DNA of 64,000 bases from contig JABSRP010000016.1 of assembly GCA_013215145.1 (NCBI GenBank), positions 1 through 64,000 on the forward strand, read 5' to 3'. Made by a program: the position numbers and the translations under genes. The notes below the pieces were generated by a model. That model saw only the letters and a program-made list of their open reading frames with translations, did not search any database and was not told where the DNA came from. Source of the stretch: Pseudobacteriovorax sp. GTDB lineage: Bacteria; Bdellovibrionota_B; Oligoflexia; Oligoflexales; Oligoflexaceae. Below, in pieces: positions 44,960-55,524 of the stretch (its first letter is position 1; every line of letters begins with the position of its first letter).

Positions 44960-46840
44960 ATGAAAATATATGATGTCATTGTTGTGGGTGCGGGGCATGC
45001 TGGCTGCGAGGCGGCTCTTGCTGCAGCGCGTATGGGGTCCAAAACACTACTGATTTCTCAATCCTTGGATAAAATAGCCGCCATGTCCTGTAATCCAGCC
45101 GTTGGAGGCACAGCAAAAGGACATTTGGTCAAAGAAATCGATGCTTTAGGCGGTCAAATGGCTAAGGCTATTGATGCGACAGGTATTCAATATCGCATAC
45201 TAAATAGAACTAAGGGTCCGGCAATATGGTCATCTCGAGCTCAGGCGGATATGGACCTTTATCGAAGGCATATGAAACATGTGGTTGAGAATGCCCCTAA
45301 TCTAGCTGTAAGGCAGGACACAGTAGAAAGTTTGATCACGACACAGATCGATGGGAAAACTCACGTACAAGGAGTCAAAACAGGGATTTATGGTGACTTT
45401 TTAGGTCACAAAGTAGTGATCACAAGCGGAACATTCCTGAACGGTCTAATTCATATCGGGCAAAAGAAAATCGTGGCAGGCCGCGCGGGGGATCCTGCTT
45501 CGGTGGGACTTGCAGAATTTATCCGCTCGATGGACTTTCGGGTAGGGCGACTTAAGACAGGGACGACGCCTAGATTGGACGCAAAAACGATAAATTGGGA
45601 CGTTTGTGAGGTTCAGCACTCCGATGAGGATATTATTCCCTTTAGTTTTAGCACCGATGCTATCACCCAGAATCTGATCCCCATGCATATCACTCATACG
45701 AACGAAGCGACCCATAAGGTTATCACTGATCACCTTTCCGAATCTCCGTTGTACAGCGGGGACATTACAGGAATCGGTCCTAGGTACTGCCCGTCAATTG
45801 AAGATAAGGTGAAAAAGTTTCCAGATCGTTTATCTCATCAAGTCTTTCTTGAGCCCCAGGGTTACGACACCTGTGAGGTATACCCCAATGGTCTGTCGAC
45901 CTCGCTTCCTTTAGAGGCTCAAGTCAAGTTTATTCGCACTGTAAAAGGTTTGGAAAAAGCCGAAATCATGAGGCCCGGATACGCGATCGAATATGACTTC
46001 GTGGACCCTACCGAGTTAGACTATAGCCTCGAGACGAAACGGGTAGCCAATCTGTTTCTAGCAGGGCAGATAAACGGCACAACTGGATATGAAGAGGCCG
46101 CCGCACAAGGCTTAATCGCAGGTGTCAATGCTGTATTAAGTATTCGAGGGGACGAACCTTTAATTTTGAAGCGTTCAGACTCTTATATTGGTGTTCTTGT
46201 TGATGATTTAGTGAATAAAGGCACGAAAGAGCCCTATCGCATGTTTACCTCAAGAGCTGAGCATCGCTTGTTTTTGCGAGAGGACAATGCAGATACACGA
46301 TTGACTCCCATCGGTAGGGAGTTAGGTCTAATTACTGATGAGGATTATGCGGCTTATCTTAAGCGTCAAGATGAGCTGTTGGGCCTTCACAAGTTCGTCG
46401 CGGAAACTCCTATAGGACCCTTTGATGTTCCGTCTCATATGTTGAGCAGCAAAGATAATAATGGGACCAAGCTTGAACTATTATTGCGGAAACCGCAGAT
46501 AAAAATCGACGAATTGAAATCTAAGGTTCCAGTTCTTGCGAAAGCCCGACCAAATATTCTGCGACGCCTAGAAATCGAGCTTAAATACCAGGGCTATATA
46601 GATCGCGAGCAAAAAGCCATTCGCAGCAGTGAGCAGTTGGAAAAAGTCAAAATCCCCGACACTTTTATGTATGACGAGTTACCAGGTCTGAGTCGCGAAG
46701 CAGTGGAAAAATTGAAAAAACATCGCCCTCGCAGCTTAGGCCAGGCCTCGCGGATAAGCGGGCTGACGCCAGCAGCTATTCAGATTCTGCAAGTCTATAT
46801 AAAACAAGGGACCCGTGTGTCACACGAGTCCCGAAGTTGA
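44960..46840 (+). CDS. mnmG: tRNA uridine-5-carboxymethylaminomethyl modification enzyme MnmG
   Basis: A 626-residue FAD enzyme that, with MnmE, modifies the wobble uridine of several tRNAs. The FAD motif [11 protein letters not shown] is at 9-19. [21 protein letters not shown] and [10 protein letters not shown] are family hallmarks. Length is standard for GidA/MnmG. mnmE is not next to it here. Confidence 0.96.
   Translation: MKIYDVIVVGAGHAGCEAALAAARMGSKTLLISQSLDKIAAMSCNPAVGGTAKGHLVKEIDALGGQMAKAIDATGIQYRILNRTKGPAIWSSRAQADMDLYRRHMKHVVENAPNLAVRQDTVESLITTQIDGKTHVQGVKTGIYGDFLGHKVVITSGTFLNGLIHIGQKKIVAGRAGDPASVGLAEFIRSMDFRVGRLKTGTTPRLDAKTINWDVCEVQHSDEDIIPFSFSTDAITQNLIPMHITHTNEATHKVITDHLSESPLYSGDITGIGPRYCPSIEDKVKKFPDRLSHQVFLEPQGYDTCEVYPNGLSTSLPLEAQVKFIRTVKGLEKAEIMRPGYAIEYDFVDPTELDYSLETKRVANLFLAGQINGTTGYEEAAAQGLIAGVNAVLSIRGDEPLILKRSDSYIGVLVDDLVNKGTKEPYRMFTSRAEHRLFLREDNADTRLTPIGRELGLITDEDYAAYLKRQDELLGLHKFVAETPIGPFDVPSHMLSSKDNNGTKLELLLRKPQIKIDELKSKVPVLAKARPNILRRLEIELKYQGYIDREQKAIRSSEQLEKVKIPDTFMYDELPGLSREAVEKLKKHRPRSLGQASRISGLTPAAIQILQVYIKQGTRVSHESRS
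46800..46832 (-). terminator. Hairpin and T-rich tail, likely asd terminator
   Basis: Read on the minus strand, a long stem (GGGAC-CGTGTG type, one mismatch) ending in GGGTCCC is followed by TTGTTTTATATA. It lies about 60 bases after the asd stop, inside the end of mnmG. Confidence 0.4.
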
Positions 46841-46892
46841 TATCCATTTGGTTATTTTAGTCTCACCATACTCACCATAGCTATCAAAAAGT

Positions 46893-47972
46893 TTAGTTTG
46901 ACCTAATGATGCCTTTGATGACGAGTTCTTCCGCTACTAGGATAGCGCCTTTGGCGGCTCCTGCTTTCGTATTGTGGGATAGCATAACAAATTTTACTCC
47001 TCCCATAACGTTATCAATGCGCATTCTTCCGATGTGTGTTGACATCCCTCCGTCCTTATCGCGATCAATGCGAGGCTGCGGGTGAAACGGGTCTTCGTGA
47101 ACCGTAAAAAGGCTTTCAGGAGCGCTAGGTAGTTCCTTTAGCCCTGTATTGAAGTCAGCATAGGCTTTCTTTAGGTTTTCGATATCCACGGGCTTTTCCG
47201 TAGCCACAAAGACTGTTTCGGTATGGCCGTCAGTAACAGGAACTCTGGTGCAGGTGCAACTCACGCCAAAATCAGCGGGAGTAACCGATACGCCCCCACC
47301 TAAGCTACCAAGGATTTTTTGAGTTTCTTTTTCAACTTTGGCTTCTTCCCCGGGAATATAGGGGACGAGGTTGTCAATCATATCGAGAGACAAAACGCCG
47401 CCGTTTCGACCAGCTCCAGAAGTCGCCTGCAGAGATGTCATTATTACGCCCTTGACGCCATACTCTCGATCGATTGGGGCTAAGGAACTAGCCAAACCGT
47501 AAGTTGTGCAATTGGGTATCGGAACGATAAACCCTTTCCAACCCCTCTTTTCTTGTTGGTGAGCAATAAGACTCATTTGCTCAGAGTTGATTCCCGGTAT
47601 CAAAAGAGGGACATCGTCTTCCATCCGATAGGCGCTTGCCGTAGAAATGGTAGGAATATCTTTGGCAAAAATAGGTTCAAGTTCTTTGGCAGCGTCGGAT
47701 TCGACTGCTGTAAATATAAGGTCTAAAGCACTGGTATCAATGTCTTTTGCCTGTTTAAGGACCATGGATTTAAATCGTTTGGGAATCGGTTCGTTTTGCC
47801 ACCAGTTAATGCGCCCCTCTTGGGTTTTCAAGGCATCCTCATAGGTTTTTCCAGCAGATCTTGGCGAACTGGCTAATACTTCGACTTTGAACCAGGGGTG
47901 CTGGTCCAAGGCCGTCAAAAACTGCTGACCCGCGATTCCAGTAGCACCGACTACCCCAACTTTTAACTCCAT
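46893..47972 (-). CDS. asd: Aspartate-semialdehyde dehydrogenase
   Basis: A 359-residue NADPH enzyme of lysine, methionine, threonine and peptidoglycan precursor synthesis. GATGIAG (9-15) binds NADP and Cys155 in PNCTT is the catalytic nucleophile; His is expected in the RDGGMSTHIGR-like segment (KDGGMSTHIGR). The sequence resembles the archaeal/fungal-type Asd subfamily. It lies 105 bases downstream of the NFACT gene, same strand. Confidence 0.92.
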   Translation of the reverse strand: MELKVGVVGATGIAGQQFLTALDQHPWFKVEVLASSPRSAGKTYEDALKTQEGRINWWQNEPIPKRFKSMVLKQAKDIDTSALDLIFTAVESDAAKELEPIFAKDIPTISTASAYRMEDDVPLLIPGINSEQMSLIAHQQEKRGWKGFIVPIPNCTTYGLASSLAPIDREYGVKGVIMTSLQATSGAGRNGGVLSLDMIDNLVPYIPGEEAKVEKETQKILGSLGGGVSVTPADFGVSCTCTRVPVTDGHTETVFVATEKPVDIENLKKAYADFNTGLKELPSAPESLFTVHEDPFHPQPRIDRDKDGGMSTHIGRMRIDNVMGGVKFVMLSHNTKAGAAKGAILVAEELVIKGIIRSN

Positions 47973-48077
47973 CTTTTCCTCCTAAGTCATGTGGGTACTC
48001 CTGGTCCATAACATGAGAATAGGATTTGGGCTAGTTCAATAGGGCTTGTTTAACCAAAGTTCGCCAGATTTTCTGAA

Positions 48078-49553
48078 TTAGCTTCCTGTTTGGATCATAG
48101 AATCTAGGAGTTGCTTGAGCTCCTTAGCCTCATAGCGGATAAAAACTGTTTTACATCGCTCCACATTCCAAAGTCCGGGAGGCATGCCCTTTTGCTTTTT
48201 GATCTCACTGCGGCGCGCTAAGTACACCTCACCAGCCTGATCGCCCTTAAATTTTGAGTAGTGTATCGCCAAAATAGCTCCTGCTTTGAGGAGCGGCTCG
48301 GGAAGTGACGATTTAATCTCTTTAGTTACTGGTATAATGACATGACTTCCGGCGACGCCGGCTGTGTGTATCCAATAGTCGTTGGCTTTGGCGGATTTCG
48401 TTAGCTCATCATTTTCTTTAGGGCCCTTACCTACTAGAATTCTGTGTCCGTCTGAACTCCGAAATTCCTTGTAAGGTTTGCTAACGGACTCCAGTTTATT
48501 TTTATTTTGAGAGACTTGAGTGCTAAGCCTGATCTTGTAGGACTCGGCTATTTCCAGAGTTCGATAGTGTTCAAGGGGAGACTTGACACTATCAATTGTT
48601 GATTTGAGTTGCTTGACCTCAATACGATTTCTCTCAATCATATTGGTCCCCATTTCAAGAGACCGTTTTTGTTTTTTTGCCTTTACAAAGTAGGCTTCTA
48701 TATTGGCGCCAAGATTCTTCTCCGGATCTAGAGGAATCGTCAAATCTGAGGTTAGCCCCGAAATCTCTTTTGGTAGATCTAATTCAAACTGCCCATCTTT
48801 AACTAAGTAGCCAAAGTTTTGCAACATTGTGGCTTTTAGGGAGGACTCTTCGATGGATTCCGATGTTGGAGTCTGGGAGATTTGCTTATCCAAAGCCTTT
48901 TGGTAAGTTTTTAGTTTGCGCTTAAGCTTCTGCAAAAGTTGGCGCTGAGTTTGCGATAGTTCATCAGATTCGTCATGGTCTTCGCCAAGATCTTCGGATT
49001 CTTCCTCTTGAGCCTGTTTCGCAAGAATCTCTTCACGGAAAGCAGCGATGAGTTCTGACTTTATCGAAGTGATCTTTTCATTATTTGCTGGGAGTTCTCC
49101 TTCGTATCGACTCTTTTTGGTGAACGTTCCTTTCATTCCAAGACGCATTAGAGAGATACCTTCGGGATCAATTAGTGATAGTTCCGGTGGTCGACTTTTT
49201 GCGAGCAGCAAATAATAAACTTGGCCCTGGGAAAATAGGGTGAGCCAAAGATTACCGTTGGAATGATCTTTGCTAATTTCACCAATGGTAGCTCCCTTAC
49301 AATACTTACGCATCATGTTTACCATCCCACCTTGAGTAGCAAGATTGGTCGGTTTTTGTTCACAAAGTCTGATGCCGAAGCTAGCTTGTCTTGTATCTAG
49401 TTCCACAAAGAACTTTTTAATGAAAAGATCTTCCTTCTTAATTCCTGAAAAACTACTTTGAAATACAAAGAAGGGCTCTTTTCCCTGCCAGTTTTTGGCT
49501 GTCCTAATCTTAATATGGCTATCGCTCATGATAGATGTGTCCTGAGTAATCAT
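48078..49553 (-). CDS. NFACT RNA-binding domain protein (RqcH/FbpA-like)
   Basis: A 491-residue protein. The C-terminal NFACT-R domain is clear (about 370-480: SSDGHRILVGKG, DYWIHTAG, GSHVIIP). Before it lie a coiled coil (about 190-360) and an NFACT-N-like start. RqcH proteins rescue stalled 50S subunits by adding Ala tails, but the DR motif of NFACT-N that contacts tRNA could not be found. The function may therefore differ. It overlaps the transglycosylase gene end by 4 bases (ATGA-type). Confidence 0.75.
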   Translation of the reverse strand: MITQDTSIMSDSHIKIRTAKNWQGKEPFFVFQSSFSGIKKEDLFIKKFFVELDTRQASFGIRLCEQKPTNLATQGGMVNMMRKYCKGATIGEISKDHSNGNLWLTLFSQGQVYYLLLAKSRPPELSLIDPEGISLMRLGMKGTFTKKSRYEGELPANNEKITSIKSELIAAFREEILAKQAQEEESEDLGEDHDESDELSQTQRQLLQKLKRKLKTYQKALDKQISQTPTSESIEESSLKATMLQNFGYLVKDGQFELDLPKEISGLTSDLTIPLDPEKNLGANIEAYFVKAKKQKRSLEMGTNMIERNRIEVKQLKSTIDSVKSPLEHYRTLEIAESYKIRLSTQVSQNKNKLESVSKPYKEFRSSDGHRILVGKGPKENDELTKSAKANDYWIHTAGVAGSHVIIPVTKEIKSSLPEPLLKAGAILAIHYSKFKGDQAGEVYLARRSEIKKQKGMPPGLWNVERCKTVFIRYEAKELKQLLDSMIQTGS

Positions 49554-50311
49554 TCGGGAACCTTAACGGGCCTACCAAAATCGCCAGTGGCTAGGGCAGC
49601 GCGCTTTAAGGTCTCAGTAATGTAGGATTGTTCGTACATCCTTTGGATGATGAGATGATACCTTTCATGACCAAAGTCAGTGAGTTTTTTCTGTCTCAAC
49701 CCAACTGACCATGCGTTGGGACTGGGAATGACTAAAGCTAAGTTTGCACTTTGCTGTATAGTCAAAAGCTCCACAGAGGTGTCAAAGTAGTGCTCTGCTG
49801 CTTCGCTGATCCCATAGACACCGTCGCCAAGAGGTACTAGATTGAGATACCACTCAAGGATGCGTTCTTTACTAAGGATTCTCTCGAGAATGATCGTTCC
49901 TAAGATTTCTCTGATTTTTCGAATGATCGTTTTATCTGAGGATAAAAATGCCATTTTTACGACTTGTTGAGATATTGTTGAGGCACCTCTGGCAAAACGT
50001 CTTTCGTCAAGGTTGAGTTCGATACTCTCACCCACCTCGACCCAGTCTATCCCTCTGTGATCATAAAATCTTGCATCTTCACTCACTAGGATGGCATGAA
50101 CGAGATGAAAGGAAACCTTTTCAATCGGAAACCAGCGTTTCTCGGAAGGACCTACCGAAAAAACCTCTTCACCGGTTTTAGGCCAGCGGACGACGCTAAT
50201 GGGGCCGCTTTCTAGCTGCCAAACCGGTGGAATCATCAACCACAAAGAGGTCAAAATGATTACTATAAGTAGACATCCTATACCGAGGAGTTTTTTGTAT
50301 CTGACGATCAA
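49550..50311 (-). CDS. mtgA: Monofunctional peptidoglycan glycosyltransferase (GT51)
   Basis: A 253-residue protein with an N-terminal transmembrane anchor (about 8-28) and a GT51 domain. The catalytic Glu78 is in SEDARFYDHRGID, and GASTISQQVVK and ILEWYLN are standard. It polymerises lipid II on the periplasmic side without a transpeptidase domain. It lies in the guaB-guaA-dnaE strand run, 14 bases after dnaE. Confidence 0.88.
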   Translation of the reverse strand: MIVRYKKLLGIGCLLIVIILTSLWLMIPPVWQLESGPISVVRWPKTGEEVFSVGPSEKRWFPIEKVSFHLVHAILVSEDARFYDHRGIDWVEVGESIELNLDERRFARGASTISQQVVKMAFLSSDKTIIRKIREILGTIILERILSKERILEWYLNLVPLGDGVYGISEAAEHYFDTSVELLTIQQSANLALVIPSPNAWSVGLRQKKLTDFGHERYHLIIQRMYEQSYITETLKRAALATGDFGRPVKVPE

Positions 50312-50325
50312 AAAGATTCCTCCTT

Positions 50326-53300
50326 TCAGTAGTGGATGTAAATATTCTCTTTGTTGAGGTCCCTAATTTTCTGATAGCAACCATCGCACAGATCGATTCC
50401 GGTATCTTCTGCTTTAATGCGGACCTTAACATTAGCATAGTTTAAGTGAAATCGTACGGGAGTTTTGCCAGGATATCGCTTAAGAATTTCGGCAACACGT
50501 TTTATCCGTTTTTTCTGTTCATCTATATCTTTTTTGGAAAGATCTTGAACCTTGCCTGTGTGGATGTCGATGGTGGCTGAGCGAACCATTTCCCTACGGA
50601 TTTCTTCGAGAGGAAAAATCTGTTCAAGTTTGAAATTAATGGAAGTGCCATCATAAGATTTGGATATCGAGCCCTTGGCTTGGACCACCGTATTAGTCTG
50701 AGGCCACTCGTCGGGAATATCTTTTTCAAACATGACAGTTTCCCATGAGCCGGTTTCATCTTCTAGCTGAATATAAGCCATTTTTTTATTTGTTTTAGTT
50801 AGACGCTCAGAAACGCCTGACAAAAATGCAACTATTAAAATATCCTTTGATCCAACTTTAGTGGGGATATCTTTTATCTTTAGCTGCCCGAACCGTTTAC
50901 TATCGTTTTCATAAAGATCGATGGGGTGACCACTGAGGAAAACGCCAAGATTCTTTCTCTCGGAAAGTAGCCATTCGAGTTGTGAAAGCTGAGACTCACT
51001 TTCTAAAATCTTCTGTTCGAAAGAAGCAATATCTACCATGTTATCTTCAACATCATCATCTTCAAAGAGTAGCATTTGCCCTTGGGATTTATTGCTATGA
51101 TGACTATCTGAAAACTTGACCATTTCAGGAATCACGGCGACCAAGGCATCTCTCGATTTACTGAAACTATCTAGTGCGCCAGCCTGAACAAGTAATTCAA
51201 TGGTCTTTTTACCGATTCTCGCGAGGTTAATACGTTTGGCAAAATCCGTAAGTGATGCGTAAGGACCATTTGTTTGCCGCTCTTTAACTATGGCTTCAAG
51301 AGACGAGCCACCTACCCCTTTGATAGCCGCTAAGCCGTAGCCTACTGATTTTTTTCCCGGGACATCAAACTCGAGTTTACTGCGATTGATATCGGGCGGA
51401 AAGATCTTAAATTTCATCCGTCTACACTCCTCTATGTAACGGACGATTTTATCGGTATTATCAAGATCGCAGGTCATGATGGCAGCCATAAACTCTTCAG
51501 GATAATATGTTTTGAGGAAAGCCGTTTGGTAGCTCACTAGACCGTAAGCTGCTGAGTGAGATTTATTGAATCCATAGGCAGCAAACTTAGCCATGAGCTC
51601 AAATAGCTCTTCAGCGATGGCGCCATCGACTTTGTTTTTCTCGCAACCAGAGATGAAACGAACTTTTTGTTTTGCCATCTCCTCGGGTTTCTTTTTACCC
51701 ATTGCACGGCGTAAAAGATCAGCTTCACCTAGGGAATATGAGGCGAGAGAGGCAGCTATTTTTTGAACTTGTTCCTGGTACAAAATAATACCGTAGGTAT
51801 CATCTAAAATTGATTCGAGATTAGGATGAGTATAAACAATCTCCTGACGTCCATGTTTTCGCTCGATAAAATCATCCACCATTCCAGAGCCAAGTGGGCC
51901 AGGACGGAAAAGAGCCACAACGGCGATAATATCTTCAAAACGCGAAGGTTTTAGCTTACTCAATAGGGCTTGCATACCAGTACTTTCTAACTGGAAAATA
52001 CCTATGGAAGCAGCGGAAGAGATCAGGTCGTATACAGGTTTAGATTCAAGGTCTATAGTCTCTATATTAAAGTTAGGGTCTTTTTCGACTTGAATAAGCT
52101 TTACGGCCTTTTGGATTACAGTTAGAGTCTTGAGTCCGAGAAAGTCGAACTTCACTAGTCCGACTTTTTCAGCGTTTTTCATTTCGTATTGGGTGATGAG
52201 TGCGCCGTCTTCTGATTTGTAGACAGGGACATAGTTTTCCATTCCCCCTTCCGAAATGACAACCCCCGCTGCGTGAACGGAGGTATGACGACTGAGCCCC
52301 TCTAATTTAAGTCCCAACTCGATCATTTTTTGGACCATATCATCGCGCTTAGCTTCTTGATAAATCCGAGGCTCTTTGTCTAGTGCTTCCTGAAGTTTGA
52401 TATCGAGTTCATTTGGGATAAGTTTGGCAATACGATCGACTCGACCATAACCTAGCTCCAATACACGGCCAACATCACGGAGGGCAGCTTTTGCCTTCAT
52501 TTTTCCAAATGTTGTAATTTGGGCAACGTTATCCTCACCATATTTTTTGGTCACATATTGGATCACCTCATCCCGTCTTTCCTGACAAAAATCGACGTCA
52601 AAATCGGGCATAGAAATTCGTTCGGGATTGAGAAAGCGTTCAAATATTAGATTAAATTTTAGCGGGTCTAAATCGGTAATTTTTAGTGCGTAAGCCACCA
52701 GGGATCCAGCGCCGGATCCACGACCTGGACCTACGGGAATATCATTATCTTTTGCCCAGTTGATAAAATCCTGGACAATAAGGAAATATCCAGGAAATCC
52801 CATTTTCTTAATGACATTGAGCTCGTAATCCAGCCTTTCCCAATAGACTTTCTCTCGCTCTTCATCTAATTCTTTGCCGTATAGTTTACGCAAATGTACT
52901 AGTCGCTCTTCAAGACCTTCTTTCGAAAACCGAATCAGCGCATCCGTCTCACTCTCGTTTTCTGGTACATCGAAAGTTGGCAGGAAGTATTCACCAAACT
53001 CGAAGTTGATATGGCACTGATCCACGATGTTTGCGATATTTGCGATGGACTCGGGCCACTGCCCGTACTTTGCCAGCATCTCCTCGTTGTCAAAAAAATG
53101 AAACTCGGCTTCTTTGTTGCGCTGGGATATGTCAGAGATCTTTAAATCATTTTTAACTGCCGTCAGGACAGCGTGGGCTTCGGTGTCGTCTCTTTCCAGG
53201 TAATGACAATCCGATGTTGCAATAAGTGGTAGTTCGAAATATTTAGCACATTCTACCAGGACCGGTAACAAGGCCTTTTGAATTGGCAGGTTATTATCTG

Positions 53301-53931
53301 TGATCTCAATAAAATAGTGACCCGGTGCAAAGACGCGTTTCATGAACTGAACGTGCTCATGCAAGGCTTTAGAAATAGGGTTTTGCAAGTCTTCTAACGC
53401 AGCAACTGGATTCTCGCAGGTGCGAGCTAACTCACTTACTAAAAAGCCGAACTCTCCGTGAAGACAGCTGCTCAGTGCAATAATATCTCCGGCGTTATCT
53501 TCTAAGGACTGTGGCGGTACTACAGACACTCCCTGATCAGTTTGTTCGCCGCGCAGGTAGGCCGAGGATACCAATCGACATAAATTACGATAACCGTCCA
53601 GCGACTTTCCTAGAACGACTAAATGAAAGGCTTGTAGGCTCCCGTCCTTGAGGAGATCTTTCCGATAAGCTTTGGTAGCGTCTTGACCTTCCCAATAAAG
53701 CTCTGCGCCCAAAATCGGTTTAATGTCGGCATCTTTGCATTTGCCATAAAACTCGATGGCCCCAAACATGTTGCCATGGTCGGTCATGGCCAGGGCAGTA
53801 TGGCCCTGGCTTTTGGCTTTTTTGATAAGGTCTGAGATGCGGTTCGCCCCGTCAAGGAGCGAGTACTCGGAGTGGACATGCAGCTGTGCTATGCTGTTTG
53901 GATTCTCTTGCGCTTGGTCCATTATTCCCAT
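50326..53931 (-). CDS. dnaE: DNA polymerase III alpha subunit
   Basis: The 1201-residue replicative polymerase. The N-terminal PHP domain (HVHSEYSLLDG), the catalytic PDFDVDF aspartates (near 440-446), GPGRGSGAGS and a C-terminal OB/beta-clamp-binding region are in order. Two starts are possible: ATG 53931, or ATG 53922, where guaA's stop overlaps it in a TAATG; the latter suits coupling with guaA. CxxC near the C-terminus (CDGC) is of unknown meaning. Confidence 0.95.
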   Translation of the reverse strand: MGIMDQAQENPNSIAQLHVHSEYSLLDGANRISDLIKKAKSQGHTALAMTDHGNMFGAIEFYGKCKDADIKPILGAELYWEGQDATKAYRKDLLKDGSLQAFHLVVLGKSLDGYRNLCRLVSSAYLRGEQTDQGVSVVPPQSLEDNAGDIIALSSCLHGEFGFLVSELARTCENPVAALEDLQNPISKALHEHVQFMKRVFAPGHYFIEITDNNLPIQKALLPVLVECAKYFELPLIATSDCHYLERDDTEAHAVLTAVKNDLKISDISQRNKEAEFHFFDNEEMLAKYGQWPESIANIANIVDQCHINFEFGEYFLPTFDVPENESETDALIRFSKEGLEERLVHLRKLYGKELDEEREKVYWERLDYELNVIKKMGFPGYFLIVQDFINWAKDNDIPVGPGRGSGAGSLVAYALKITDLDPLKFNLIFERFLNPERISMPDFDVDFCQERRDEVIQYVTKKYGEDNVAQITTFGKMKAKAALRDVGRVLELGYGRVDRIAKLIPNELDIKLQEALDKEPRIYQEAKRDDMVQKMIELGLKLEGLSRHTSVHAAGVVISEGGMENYVPVYKSEDGALITQYEMKNAEKVGLVKFDFLGLKTLTVIQKAVKLIQVEKDPNFNIETIDLESKPVYDLISSAASIGIFQLESTGMQALLSKLKPSRFEDIIAVVALFRPGPLGSGMVDDFIERKHGRQEIVYTHPNLESILDDTYGIILYQEQVQKIAASLASYSLGEADLLRRAMGKKKPEEMAKQKVRFISGCEKNKVDGAIAEELFELMAKFAAYGFNKSHSAAYGLVSYQTAFLKTYYPEEFMAAIMTCDLDNTDKIVRYIEECRRMKFKIFPPDINRSKLEFDVPGKKSVGYGLAAIKGVGGSSLEAIVKERQTNGPYASLTDFAKRINLARIGKKTIELLVQAGALDSFSKSRDALVAVIPEMVKFSDSHHSNKSQGQMLLFEDDDVEDNMVDIASFEQKILESESQLSQLEWLLSERKNLGVFLSGHPIDLYENDSKRFGQLKIKDIPTKVGSKDILIVAFLSGVSERLTKTNKKMAYIQLEDETGSWETVMFEKDIPDEWPQTNTVVQAKGSISKSYDGTSINFKLEQIFPLEEIRREMVRSATIDIHTGKVQDLSKKDIDEQKKRIKRVAEILKRYPGKTPVRFHLNYANVKVRIKAEDTGIDLCDGCYQKIRDLNKENIYIHY

Positions 53932-55496
53932 TCAATAGTTGCTGGTGGCTTAGTTGTTATGTCGTATACGACGCGATTGATACCGTCTACTTTTCGAACG
54001 ATTTCGTCGGATACTTTTACCAAAAATTCCAAGGGAAGATCGCTGACACCTGCAGTCATGCCATCTGTGGCTGATACTGCACGTAGAGCGCATGTCCATT
54101 GGTAGGTTCGGTTGTCTCCCATAACTCCCACAGTTTTTACCGGTAATAGTACGGCAAAAGCCTGCCAGACGTCGTTGTAATGATCGAATTCTCGCAGTTT
54201 TTTGATGAAAATATCATCAGCATCTTGCAGTACCCTAACTTTTTCCTCTTCAATGGCTCCAAGGATCCTAACGGCTAATCCCGGTCCTGGAAAAGGGTGA
54301 CGGTCCACGAGCTCGTCTGGTACTCCTATGCGGCGGCCAACGACACGAACTTCGTCTTTAAACAAATATCGAAATGGCTCTACGAGAGCAAGATGAAGTT
54401 TTTCGGGAAGTCCACCGACATTGTGATGACTTTTGATGACTTTAGCCCCAGCACCATGGCCTGCCGATTCGATGACATCTGGGTACAGAGTCCCTTGACC
54501 TAGGTGGGTAAAGCCAGACCTTTCTTTCGCAAAGGCTTCGAATTCTGAAATAAACTTTCTACCGATAATTTTTCGTTTTTGTTCGGGATCATCGACGCCG
54601 GCGAGGGCTTCATAAAAGGACTCTCGACGATTTAGGACTTCCAAATGAACGCCCATGGCAGTGATTTTCTCATGCACCCATTCGGCTTCGTTTTTGCGCA
54701 ACAGGCCATGATCAACAAATACTGCAGTCACTTTGTCAGCGCCAAGTGCTTCGGTTAGGAGGCAGACTGCGACAGTCGAATCGACTCCTCCGGACACTGC
54801 CATGAGCACATTGCCTTCACCCACAGTATCCTTGACATACTTAATGGTCGCCTTGACAACATCGTCAGCTTGCCAATTAATATTGGCGCTACAAACTCCG
54901 ACTGCAAAGGCTTCGAGTATGTCTTTTCCATGATCGGAATGCTGAACTTCGGGGTGGAACTGAAGACCCAACAAGGGAAGTTCCTTGTGCGCTACGGCTG
55001 CAATTACACCGTCTTCTGTTTTGCCAATAATGCGAAAAGAATCTTCCAGGTGACTGATATCATCGCCATGGCTCATCCAAACTGTTTGCTCATGAGGTAG
55101 ATTCTTGAGTGATTGAGATGCCCTGCAGTCATCTTCTAAATTCAGGATGAGCTTTGCAGAGCCATATTCCCTAGCCTCGCCAGAGCGTAATTGACCACCA
55201 AACTCCTGTGCAAGAAGTTGCATTCCGTAGCAAATTCCGAGGATGGGTTTTTTGGCATCTAAAACCCAACTAGGAAGCTGCCGCCCGTCTTCCGTATGAA
55301 CAGAGTCTGGCCCTCCCGATAAAATGATGCCGTGAAATTGGAAGTCTTCCGGTGCTTTTGTCGCAATACCATCAATGATCTCTGCATAGATTCCAATCTC
55401 TCTTAGGCGTCTAGCGATTAAAAGAGTGTACTGGGAACCGTAATCTAAAATTAGAATGCCGTCATCGACGGGTCTTTTGATATTTTGATGATCCAT
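53922..55496 (-). CDS. guaA: GMP synthase (glutamine-hydrolysing)
   Basis: Converts XMP to GMP. The amidotransferase domain has Cys89 (GICYGMQ) and QFHPEVQHS; the PP-loop SGGVDSTVA and the dimerisation end follow. The frame opens 39 codons further upstream, but AAGGA with proper spacing and the family N-terminus place the start at 55496 (524 residues). It follows guaB by 28 bases. Confidence 0.95.
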   Translation of the reverse strand: MDHQNIKRPVDDGILILDYGSQYTLLIARRLREIGIYAEIIDGIATKAPEDFQFHGIILSGGPDSVHTEDGRQLPSWVLDAKKPILGICYGMQLLAQEFGGQLRSGEAREYGSAKLILNLEDDCRASQSLKNLPHEQTVWMSHGDDISHLEDSFRIIGKTEDGVIAAVAHKELPLLGLQFHPEVQHSDHGKDILEAFAVGVCSANINWQADDVVKATIKYVKDTVGEGNVLMAVSGGVDSTVAVCLLTEALGADKVTAVFVDHGLLRKNEAEWVHEKITAMGVHLEVLNRRESFYEALAGVDDPEQKRKIIGRKFISEFEAFAKERSGFTHLGQGTLYPDVIESAGHGAGAKVIKSHHNVGGLPEKLHLALVEPFRYLFKDEVRVVGRRIGVPDELVDRHPFPGPGLAVRILGAIEEEKVRVLQDADDIFIKKLREFDHYNDVWQAFAVLLPVKTVGVMGDNRTYQWTCALRAVSATDGMTAGVSDLPLEFLVKVSDEIVRKVDGINRVVYDITTKPPATIEWE

Positions 55497-55524
55497 TTTC
55501 GTGATTCCTTCTCGCGTTTGGCTT

